Shown here one piece after another: positions 1 through 6,974 of a stretch of 44,209 nucleotides of DNA. How positions within the stretch are numbered: position 1 is the stretch's first letter; the number at the start of each line of letters is the position of its first letter. The stretch covers positions 1 to 44,209 of the forward strand of contig JAEXLD010000089.1 of NCBI GenBank assembly GCA_023445445.1. The letters run 5' to 3'. This DNA is from Bacillota bacterium (GTDB taxonomy: Bacteria; Bacillota; Clostridia; Clostridiales; Clostridiaceae). The position numbers and the translations under genes are program-made. Below the pieces are notes generated by a model, which had not been told where the DNA came from, made no database searches, and saw nothing but the letters and a program-made list of their open reading frames with translations.

Positions 1-923
1 TTGAAAAGCGTGAGGATGAGATTAATAGATTAAAGGAAGAACTTTTAGTATATAAGATACTAATTAAGGATTTAATTCATGATGAGCCATCCTATATAAT
101 TAGAAATAAAATATTAAATATTGCATATTTCATAATAGAAGATATTGAACTTTTTGATTATTTAAGCACTACTAAAAAATTTCCTATAAATAGACTTTTA
201 AAAAGAACACCGATTGATAAAGAATTTTATGAAACTTGGAAAGAATATATAGTAACCTTTGTTGTTATATTATCAAATCCTAATTATAAGTATTTGCAGG
301 AATATTTACAAATTGAAGAAGCTGTAGAAGTTCCTAGCTCAGAAGAAATTATACAAATTAATAGGGAAGAAGAACATAGGGGTATAATACTTTCTAAGAA
401 GCTAAATAATTCTATTATTTTAACTTCAAAAGGTGAATTTATTAAAGTCAAGTCTAAAAAGGAAAATAGAATAGGGGAAGATTTCATTAGCAAGGAAAGT
501 TTTACTTTAAAGAAATATAAACTCCAAATTTCTATAATAGTAAGTATGCTAGTAATAATTTTTATTATAGGTATATTTCAGTACAGAGCAATAGATAAAA
601 TTATTGCAGTAGAAACAACATCCTTAATAACTGTAGAGGTTAATAAATTTGATAAGATTATCGATGCATATTCTAAAACTGAAAGAGGTAATGAAATGCT
701 AGATAACTTAAAGATAACTAATACTAATATAGATGATTCTATAAAAGAAATATTAAGATATGCTAATAATAATGACATGGTTCCTGATACAGGAATTGTA
801 ATTACCATAACTGGTAAGGCACTTAAATATAATGCTTTAGAAAAAACAGAAAAATTTATTAAAGAAAACGGACTTCTGGTTAAGCTGAATAATTCAGGAG
901 ATGAAAATAAGGTAAGTCCATAA
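1..923 (+). CDS. SigI-like sigma C-terminal region fused to RsgI-like anti-sigma factor (5' partial)
   Basis: The open frame enters from the left edge (first full codon at base 3) and runs without a stop to TAA at 921-923. The first about 100 residues resemble the C-terminal DNA-binding part of sigma-I factors: a DEINRLKEEL-like stretch, then a helix ending in YIVTFVVIL and YKYLQEYLQ, comparable with the YIIA..LIL..YEYLKDY end of SigI. Without a break follows an RsgI N-terminal domain (HRGIILSKKLNNSIILTSKGE), one membrane segment (SIIVSMLVIIFIIGIFQY) and the external RsgI middle domain (ITVEVNKFDKIIDAYSKTE). In known systems SigI and RsgI are two proteins and RsgI holds SigI at the membrane. 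Here they appear as one chain. No ATG or ribosome-binding site marks a separate RsgI start; the only candidate is a TTG at 294 with no Shine-Dalgarno sequence. Domain naming is by recalled family patterns. Confidence 0.7.
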   Translation, partial: EKREDEINRLKEELLVYKILIKDLIHDEPSYIIRNKILNIAYFIIEDIELFDYLSTTKKFPINRLLKRTPIDKEFYETWKEYIVTFVVILSNPNYKYLQEYLQIEEAVEVPSSEEIIQINREEEHRGIILSKKLNNSIILTSKGEFIKVKSKKENRIGEDFISKESFTLKKYKLQISIIVSMLVIIFIIGIFQYRAIDKIIAVETTSLITVEVNKFDKIIDAYSKTERGNEMLDNLKITNTNIDDSIKEILRYANNNDMVPDTGIVITITGKALKYNALEKTEKFIKENGLLVKLNNSGDENKVSP

Positions 924-933
924 AGGTGATAGA

Positions 934-1707
934 ATGAATCAAAAGAATAAAGAATACGTAATCGTACATAAAGAAAGAGGATCTCAAGTTAGGCTTAATA
1001 AGTTTATAAGTGAAACTGGATATTGTTCAAGAAGAGAAGCTGATAAGCTTATTGAAGATGGAAGAGTAACTATTGATGGCGTAAAAGCTGTTATGGGAAT
1101 GAAGGTAAATTTAGATGCTAATGTAAAAGTAGATGGAAAGCCTTTAAAAAAAGAAGAAAAATTAGTTTATATAGCTTTAAATAAGCCAGTTGGAATAACT
1201 TGCACTACAGAGAAAAAAGTAAGAGGAAATATAGTTGATTTTGTAAATCATGAAAAAAGAATTTTTCCTATAGGTAGATTAGATAAGGATTCACAGGGAT
1301 TAATTTTATTAACTAATGATGGTGATATAGTAAATAAAATATTAAGAGCTGGAAATAATCATGAAAAAGAATATATAGTAACTGTGGATAGACCTATAGA
1401 CAATAAGTTCATAGAATCTATGTCTAGTGGTGTTAGAATATTAGGAACCATAACAAAGAAATGTGTTGTTAATAAAATTAATGAAAGAACTTTTAGAATT
1501 ATATTAACTCAAGGAATGAATAGACAAATAAGAAGAATGTGTGAAGCCTTAGGTTATAATGTAACTAAACTAAATAGAATAAGGATAATGAATATAAATT
1601 TAGGTAACTTAAAGATAGGTAGTTGGAGAAATTTATCCTCAGAAGAACTTAGAAAATTAAATTCATTAATAAGTACTTCTGTAAAAACTAAAGAAGCTGA
1701 TGAATAA
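934..1707 (+). CDS. rluF: RluF/RsuA-family 23S rRNA pseudouridine synthase
   Basis: This 257-residue protein has an N-terminal S4 RNA-binding domain (about 20-75: VRLNKFISETGYCSRREADK) and a pseudouridine synthase domain with the catalytic aspartate in GRLDKDSQGL and the family motif QGMNRQIRRMCEALGY. It would convert a uridine of 23S rRNA to pseudouridine. The RluB/RluE/RluF/RsuA group shares these motifs; the LNKPVGITCT and NRQIRRM segments look most like RluF, which in E. coli modifies U2604, but the exact target is inferred. The start is ATG 934, 10 bases after the upstream stop, with AAAGGTGAT as ribosome-binding site, so it probably shares a transcript with the sigma/anti-sigma gene. 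A terminator follows. Confidence 0.85.
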   Translation: MNQKNKEYVIVHKERGSQVRLNKFISETGYCSRREADKLIEDGRVTIDGVKAVMGMKVNLDANVKVDGKPLKKEEKLVYIALNKPVGITCTTEKKVRGNIVDFVNHEKRIFPIGRLDKDSQGLILLTNDGDIVNKILRAGNNHEKEYIVTVDRPIDNKFIESMSSGVRILGTITKKCVVNKINERTFRIILTQGMNRQIRRMCEALGYNVTKLNRIRIMNINLGNLKIGSWRNLSSEELRKLNSLISTSVKTKEADE

Positions 1708-1730
1708 AATTTTATAGAATAAAATAAGCT

Positions 1731-1766
1731 AAAATCATAGTGTGACAAAATACACTATGATTTTTG
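1731..1766 (+). terminator. Rho-independent terminator after the pseudouridine synthase
   Basis: A perfect 13-bp stem (1731-1743 with 1752-1764) and an 8-base loop are followed by a short T run. It ends the 1-1707 transcript. Confidence 0.85.
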
Positions 1767-1790
1767 TTTGTTTAAACAAAAATTTTGAAG

Positions 1791-2154
1791 TTATCCACAA
1801 TTTTTTTATAATTTAGAATTAAAGTAGAAATAAGGAGTGGTTTTATAAAGAATTAAAGTTAAATAATGTATGTTACACACACTATCCACATTGTGCTGTG
1901 GATAAGTTGTGAAAAATATGTTGAAATCTACCTAATAATTATTAACAACATTGTAGATAATATAATAAAGTGACAAGTTTGACTTTTATTAATATTCAAA
2001 ATAATTACATATAATTGGGAGAAATAGTTATGAAAAAGGTATGTAAATTAATAATAATTACATTATTATTAACAACTAATTGGTGTACTTATCCACATGC
2101 TATGTTAATAAGTATTGAGGATAATTATGTAAAAAAAACAAGTATTGTGGATAA
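1791..2154. promoter_or_regulatory. Cluster of DnaA boxes
   Basis: Four exact matches to the DnaA-box consensus TTATCCACA lie within 364 bases: 1791-1799 and 2089-2097 on the plus strand, 1897-1905 and 2146-2154 as the complement TGTGGATAA. Two one-mismatch copies are at 1882-1890 and 2116-2124. By base composition about one exact match would be expected in the whole window. Half of the cluster is in the intergenic region and half inside the first 40 codons of the following gene. A very AT-rich tract lies at 2045-2080. No dnaA or dnaN is near, so this is not a standard clostridial oriC; a titration or regulatory site is more likely. The rest of the 1708-2029 gap holds a terminator and a palindrome (TTTGTTTAAACAAA, 1767-1780). 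Confidence 0.6.
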
Positions 2155-2725
2155 GATTATAAAGGAAAAAACTAACTTTATAAATATTGATGTAGAAATA
2201 CCTCAAATAGTTGGATTAAGTAATGAAAATAAAGAAAGAGACATCAATAATGAAATCCTGGATTGGACTAACAGTTGGATAAAAGAAACAAAGGATACTA
2301 GCGAAAGCCTTAAACCAACTATACCCTATGAATTAATGGCTAGATATACAGTAACTAATAATGAAGAGATACTAAGCTTCTATATAGATTATTATCAATT
2401 TAGTGGCGGAGCTCATGGAATAACCACTAGAAATACATACAACATCGATACTATAACAGGAAATAAGATAATGCTAAAGGACTTATTCACAGAAGGATAT
2501 GATTATAAGACCTATATTAATAATGAAATATCAAAAGAAATAAACAAGCACCCAGAATACTATTTCACAGGAAAAGAAGGCTTTAACGGAATTAAAGAAA
2601 ACCAAAGCTTTTATATTAGAGATAATAAGATAATAATACACTTTCCATACTATGAAATAGCTCCCTACGTTACAGGAATGCCAGAATTCGAAATTAACTA
2701 TGATATAAAGGAAAGAAGCATATAA
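2030..2725 (+). CDS. Secreted/anchored DUF4163-DUF3298 (PdaC/RsiV-like) protein
   Basis: The 231-residue product begins with a hydrophobic signal-type segment (MKKVCKLIIITLLLTTNW). The rest resembles the DUF4163 plus DUF3298 module found in the outer parts of RsiV anti-sigma factors and PdaC: YFYIDYYQFSGGAHG-like core (seen as FYIDYYQFSGGAHGITTR), followed by the DLF and HFPYYEIAPYVTGMPE segments. No catalytic deacetylase domain follows, so the role is unknown; binding of cell-wall glycans or lysozyme is only suggested by the relatives. ATG 2030 is chosen because GGGAG at 2017-2021 gives normal spacing; an upstream TTG at 2015 overlaps that site. The first codons carry DnaA boxes. Confidence 0.75.
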   Translation: MKKVCKLIIITLLLTTNWCTYPHAMLISIEDNYVKKTSIVDKIIKEKTNFINIDVEIPQIVGLSNENKERDINNEILDWTNSWIKETKDTSESLKPTIPYELMARYTVTNNEEILSFYIDYYQFSGGAHGITTRNTYNIDTITGNKIMLKDLFTEGYDYKTYINNEISKEINKHPEYYFTGKEGFNGIKENQSFYIRDNKIIIHFPYYEIAPYVTGMPEFEINYDIKERSI

Positions 2726-2771
2726 AAGTTATACATAAGTAAATATTTTATAAATTCCATAAAAATAAAAA

Positions 2772-2799
2772 AAGAAGTTCAGCCTCAGCTGAACTTCTT
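2772..2799. terminator. Terminator between convergent genes
   Basis: A perfect 12-bp stem (2772-2783 with 2788-2799) has the loop CTCA. An A-rich tract to its left gives a U-run for the minus-strand ATPase transcript, and it may also stop the plus-strand gene. Between it and the ATPase stop codon, 2800-2850 is a simple repeat of TTAACTC-like units. Confidence 0.8.
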
Positions 2800-2850
2800 C
2801 CTTAATTCTTAACTCTTAACTCTTAACTATTAGTTATTATCTATTAACTA

Positions 2851-5514
2851 CTAAGCTACTTTGCTAATATCACTATCTTCTTCATTAGAATCAAAGTCAG
2901 AAGATTTCTTATTATTAACAGCATCTCTTATAACCTTAACTATTTGAACTATTAAAGTTGGAATAAATGCAAATAAGTAAATATATCTTACTTGTGAACC
3001 AGTTAATGGAGCTACTTCAAATAATCTTCTTAATATTGGAACAAATAAAACTAAATTTAATAATATTAAACCAGCTCCAAATGCTAACCAACTAGCTACA
3101 TTCGTAAATAATCCTATAGAGAATATAGACTTATCATCTCTACAGTTAAATCCATGGAATAATCTTGCTAAACAAAGTGTTGCAAAGGCCATTGTAGATG
3201 CTACATTACTATCTGTTTTTAATCCCACATAGAATGATAATAAAGTAAATATAGTAATAACTATACCTTCAAGTAATATTTCAGTTATAAAGTCTTTAGA
3301 TAAAATTGAAGCATTTCTAGCTCTTGGTTTATCCTTTAATAAGTCTTTTTTAGATTGTTCCATACCAATTGCTATAGCAGGCAAACTATCTGTTAATAAG
3401 TTAATAAATAATAAATGTACTGCATGGAATGGCATTGGTAAAGCCATTATTGATGCATATAGTACTGATAATATACCAGAAGTATTACCAGATAATAAGA
3501 ACTTAATAGAATTTTTAATATTCTTATATATATTTCTTCCGTTAGCTACAGATTTAACTATAGTAGCAAAGTTATCATCTGTTAAGATAACAGATGCAGC
3601 ATCCTTTGATACTTCTGTTCCTGTGATTCCCATTGCAATACCTATATCAGCTTGTTTAAGAGCAGGAGCATCATTAACACCATCACCAGTCATAGCTACA
3701 ATTTCATTATTATCTTGGAATGCTCTAACTATTCTAATTTTATGTTCAGGGGAAACTCTTGCATAAACTGAAATATTCTCAACATTTTTTCTTAATTCTT
3801 CATCAGACATTTTATCAAGCTCTACACCTTCAATAGCTCTATCACCATCTCTTAAGATACCAATTTGTTTTGCTATAGCTGATGCAGTAATCTTATGGTC
3901 TCCAGTAATCATTACAGGTTTAATTCCAGCTGTTATACAATCTCTAACTGCTGCAGCAGATTCCTCTCTTGGTGGGTCTATCATAGAAATAAGACCTATA
4001 AATGTATAATTATTTTCATCTTCAAAGGATAAGTTAGCTGAAACATCAAATTCTTTGTAAGCAAAGGCTAAAACTCTTAAACCACTTTGTGATAACTGTT
4101 TATTAGCATTTATTATATTTTGCTTATCTTCATAAGTTATATCTCTTACTCCAGAAGAAGTCTTAATTTTAACTATTCTATCTAACAATACATCAAAGGC
4201 ACCCTTTGTAAACATTAATTCTTTATTATCAAATTTATGAATAGTACTCATAAGTTTTCTATCAGAATCAAAAGGCATTTCACCTAATCTTTCATAGGTT
4301 TTTCTAATTTCTAATTCATCTAAAGATAATTTATTTCCTAATTTAACTAGTGCCACTTCAGTTGGGTCACCCATTTCCACACCATTTTTTGATGTAGAGT
4401 CATTACATAAAATTGAACTATTAATTAAGTACTTAGTTAATTCATCATTAAGATCTAATTCTTCACCATCAATTAATTTGTTATCAAGGAATATCTTTTT
4501 TACTGTCATTTTATTTTGTGTTAATGTTCCTGTTTTATCTGAGCATATTACAGAAACAGAACCTAAACCTTCAACAGCTCTAAGCTTTTTAACAATAGCA
4601 TTTTCTTTAGCCATTTTTTGAGTTCCTAGGGCTAGTACAATTGTTACTATTGAACTTAAAGCCTCTGGAATAGCAGCAACAGCTAAGGCTACAGCAAACA
4701 TAAGAGAATCTAAAAGAGTAGTTCCTCTATAAAGACTAAGAGCAAAGACTATGATACAAACTACAAATATACCAATAGCAAGTTTTTTACTAAAATCATC
4801 TAGACTAACTTGAAGAGGGGTTTCCTTTTCTTGTGTTTCTTCCATTAAGTTAGCAATTTTACCTATTTCAGTATTCATTCCAGTACCAGTAACTACTACT
4901 AAAGCTCTACCATAAGTAACTAAAGAACCAGAGAATACCATATTTTTTTTGTCTCCAAGAGCTATGTCTTCTTCTTCTATAACATCAACAAATTTATTTA
5001 CACTTTCAGATTCCCCAGTAAGAGAACTTTCGTTAACTTGAAGTGAAAAATTTTCAATTATTCTACCATCAGCAGAAACCATATCTCCAGCTTCTAAGAT
5101 TAAGATATCCCCAGGAACTATTTCCTTAGACGGTATTTCTACTTTTTTACCATTTCTATAAACCTTAGCACAAGGAGATGATAGAGCCTTTAAGCTATCT
5201 AGTGATTGTTCTGCTTTAAAATGTTGAACTGTTCCAAGGATTGAGTTAAGGATAATTACTGCAAAAATAACAAGAGTACTTTCTAAGCTACCTGTCATTG
5301 CAGATATAATAGCAGCAGCTATTAATATTAATACTAATAAATCCTTAAATTGACTAAGAAAAACCTGTAATACAGTTTGTCTTTTCTTTTCCGTTAATTG
5401 ATTAAGTCCAAATTTTTCAGTGTTAGAACTTACTTGCTTGTCCTCTAATCCCTTTTTCGAAACATTAAATTCTTTTAATACCTCTTCATAGGGCATTGAA
5501 AAATACTTTTTCAT
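2851..5514 (-). CDS. P2-type cation-transporting ATPase (Ca2+/Mn2+ type)
   Basis: This 887-residue P-type ATPase has the N-terminal cation ATPase domain, the TGES motif (SLTGESE), the phosphorylation site CSDKTGTLTQNK, the hinge MTGDGVNDAP and about ten membrane segments. The M4 motif is PEALSS (in place of the PEGLP of calcium pumps) and M6 has NLLTDSLPA, as in the PMCA/SERCA-like group. It would export Ca2+ or Mn2+ across the membrane. The leader carries a yybP-ykoY (Mn2+) riboswitch, and a related P-type ATPase under that riboswitch, YoaB of Lactococcus, is known to act on manganese; Mn2+ export is therefore the preferred inference. ATG at 5514 follows GGAGG with 6-base spacing; an upstream TTG would overlap that site. 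Confidence 0.9.
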   Translation of the reverse strand: MKKYFSMPYEEVLKEFNVSKKGLEDKQVSSNTEKFGLNQLTEKKRQTVLQVFLSQFKDLLVLILIAAAIISAMTGSLESTLVIFAVIILNSILGTVQHFKAEQSLDSLKALSSPCAKVYRNGKKVEIPSKEIVPGDILILEAGDMVSADGRIIENFSLQVNESSLTGESESVNKFVDVIEEEDIALGDKKNMVFSGSLVTYGRALVVVTGTGMNTEIGKIANLMEETQEKETPLQVSLDDFSKKLAIGIFVVCIIVFALSLYRGTTLLDSLMFAVALAVAAIPEALSSIVTIVLALGTQKMAKENAIVKKLRAVEGLGSVSVICSDKTGTLTQNKMTVKKIFLDNKLIDGEELDLNDELTKYLINSSILCNDSTSKNGVEMGDPTEVALVKLGNKLSLDELEIRKTYERLGEMPFDSDRKLMSTIHKFDNKELMFTKGAFDVLLDRIVKIKTSSGVRDITYEDKQNIINANKQLSQSGLRVLAFAYKEFDVSANLSFEDENNYTFIGLISMIDPPREESAAAVRDCITAGIKPVMITGDHKITASAIAKQIGILRDGDRAIEGVELDKMSDEELRKNVENISVYARVSPEHKIRIVRAFQDNNEIVAMTGDGVNDAPALKQADIGIAMGITGTEVSKDAASVILTDDNFATIVKSVANGRNIYKNIKNSIKFLLSGNTSGILSVLYASIMALPMPFHAVHLLFINLLTDSLPAIAIGMEQSKKDLLKDKPRARNASILSKDFITEILLEGIVITIFTLLSFYVGLKTDSNVASTMAFATLCLARLFHGFNCRDDKSIFSIGLFTNVASWLAFGAGLILLNLVLFVPILRRLFEVAPLTGSQVRYIYLFAFIPTLIVQIVKVIRDAVNNKKSSDFDSNEEDSDISKVA

Positions 5515-5613
5515 TAATAATTCCTCCAAACATTAGAATAATTTTTATCAAATTCATTGATCTATAGAAAATCCTTTTATATAAATTAAATTGGGTATAT
5601 ACCAGAGTTATAT

Positions 5614-5669
5614 AAAAAAGAGACTCTTAATACAATTTTCATTTTATAAAAAACTGTATTAAAAGTCTC
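5614..5669 (-). terminator. Riboswitch-controlled terminator
   Basis: On the minus strand, GAGACTTTTAATACAGT (5669-5653) pairs with ATTGTATTAAGAGTCTC (5636-5620), and six U residues follow (5619-5614). The left arm is also the 3' side of the riboswitch (GAGACUUUU), so aptamer folding and terminator formation exclude each other: ligand binding would free the gene for transcription. Confidence 0.85.
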
Positions 5670-5747
5670 GTAACCAAATTGGTATATAACACCAGGCCTA
5701 AAGACCGCGAATGTTGATGCTATATTTTTTACTACTCCCTCTTAATG
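5655..5747 (-). promoter_or_regulatory. yybP-ykoY manganese riboswitch
   Basis: On the minus strand the leader contains, in order, GGGAGUAG, CAUCAACA, a short hairpin with GCGGUCUUUAGGCCUGGU and the closing segment GGUUACGAGACUUUUA, which fit the yybP-ykoY motif. This class senses Mn2+ and commonly turns on Mn2+ efflux genes. It lies about 140 bases before the P-type ATPase start and overlaps a terminator arm. It was recognised by eye, without a covariance search. Confidence 0.85.
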
Positions 5748-5768
5748 GAATATTTAGTTTATATTATA

Positions 5769-5797
5769 ATTTTATTCTTAATTAAAAAAAATGTCAA
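5769..5797 (-). promoter_or_regulatory. Sigma-A promoter of the ATPase leader
   Basis: On the minus strand TTGACA (5797-5792), a 17-base spacer and TAAAAT (5774-5769) stand about 20 bases before the riboswitch. Confidence 0.7.
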
Positions 5798-5882
5798 CAA
5801 ATTAATTTTATAAATTTTATAAGATTTATAAAATTTATAAAATTTGTATAACTATAGTATAAACATTAGCTTAAATATTAAT

Positions 5883-6668
5883 TTATTTTAATATATCTAA
5901 ATTTTTTCTATACATTTTAGGCGTTATATTAGTTATTTTTAGGAAGTTTCTATTAAAGGATCTAATGCTTGAATATCCACAAGCATAAGCAATATCAGTT
6001 ATTGTATCATCAGTGTTTTTTAATAGATACATTGAATAATTTATTCTATTTTCATTAATAAATTCTACAAAGGATATGCCCAAAGTATTATTAAGATATT
6101 TAGATAAATAGGTATAGCTATATCCAAATCTTTTAGCAATATCCTGTAAGGATAAATCCTTTTTAAAGTTGTCTTGAATATAATTTAAAGTTTTATGTAA
6201 TAATTCATAATCATTTTTTTCATTTTCTATTATGTTAGATTTTTTTAATACTTCTGAACAAATAAGATAAAGGTAAGCCTTCATTTCTATTAAATTAGGG
6301 CTACTCTTAAATATATTTTCTATAATTGAAGATTTAAAATCAAAATCTAAAGTAAATACTGGATTATCAACATATTTTCCATAAACCATATTATGAAAGG
6401 TTTTAATATATTCAGGAGAAAAAACGCAAATATATGAATCGGAATAGTCATTAGTAACAAAGGAATGTATTTCATAAGGAAGAATTATAATACATTCACC
6501 TTCCTTTACTTCAAAGGTTCTATTATTAATGCTAATTTCAAGAGACCCACTTTGTACATAAACCAGTTCAAAGCTTCTATGTAAATGCTTAGGAAAATCG
6601 AAGTTATAGTTATGATAATGAGAAAAAGTATTCATTTCTCCAAAGTGGTAAGATTCATAAGTTAACAT
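5883..6668 (-). CDS. AraC-family transcriptional regulator with cupin sensor domain
   Basis: The 261-residue product has an N-terminal AraC-type cupin (about 15-95: FPKHLHRSFELVYVQSG, then CIIILPYEIHSF) and a C-terminal pair of helix-turn-helix motifs (about 165-255: LSLQDIAKRFGYSYTYLSKYL and ITDIAYACGYSSIRSFNRNF). It would bind a sugar and control the divergent glycosidase gene at 6975. The start at 6668 is preceded by AGGGGGA. The 306-base region between the two genes holds the 43-bp repeated element and no other gene. Which of the nearby operons it controls is inferred from position only. Confidence 0.85.
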   Translation of the reverse strand: MLTYESYHFGEMNTFSHYHNYNFDFPKHLHRSFELVYVQSGSLEISINNRTFEVKEGECIIILPYEIHSFVTNDYSDSYICVFSPEYIKTFHNMVYGKYVDNPVFTLDFDFKSSIIENIFKSSPNLIEMKAYLYLICSEVLKKSNIIENEKNDYELLHKTLNYIQDNFKKDLSLQDIAKRFGYSYTYLSKYLNNTLGISFVEFINENRINYSMYLLKNTDDTITDIAYACGYSSIRSFNRNFLKITNITPKMYRKNLDILK

Positions 6669-6860
6669 AATAATCCCCCTAATAATAAATTTTGTCTATA
6701 ATTATACATTTTACACTTTTTTGAAGAAAATAACTACTATACATGGAATTTTTGCAGTATTAATAATTATTAGAATTTAATTGTTGGATAATAAAGAAAT
6801 GAATCCTTTAAAAATTATTAAAGTGTTAAACAATTACATTTTATAGGTATAAATATTGAA

Positions 6861-6903
6861 GATGATAAATATTGTCTATAAATAGATAATTAATTTCTTG
6901 TTA
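6861..6903 (+). promoter_or_regulatory. 43-bp repeated operator, copy 1 (before GH3 gene)
   Basis: This block agrees with copy 3 at 40 of 43 positions and with copy 2 at 37 of 43. It contains two GATAA-led half sites (6866 and 6887) 21 bp apart, two helical turns, as expected for an AraC-type regulator on direct repeats. A TATAGT -10-like box at 6915 lies 17 bases after TTAATT (6892-6897), so the element overlaps a poor -35 region, the usual place for an activator. The GH3 start is 72 bases further on. Confidence 0.75.
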
Positions 6904-6974
6904 GTATGTAATTATAGTAGGTATCATAAAGTCATAGGAATTTAATAGAAAATAAATTAGAAGGATGGTTTGTT

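Noticed and set aside
1708..2154. Chromosomal oriC
   Set aside because: DnaA boxes are dense, but dnaA, dnaN and rpmH are absent and half of the boxes lie in a coding region; kept as a DnaA-box cluster only.
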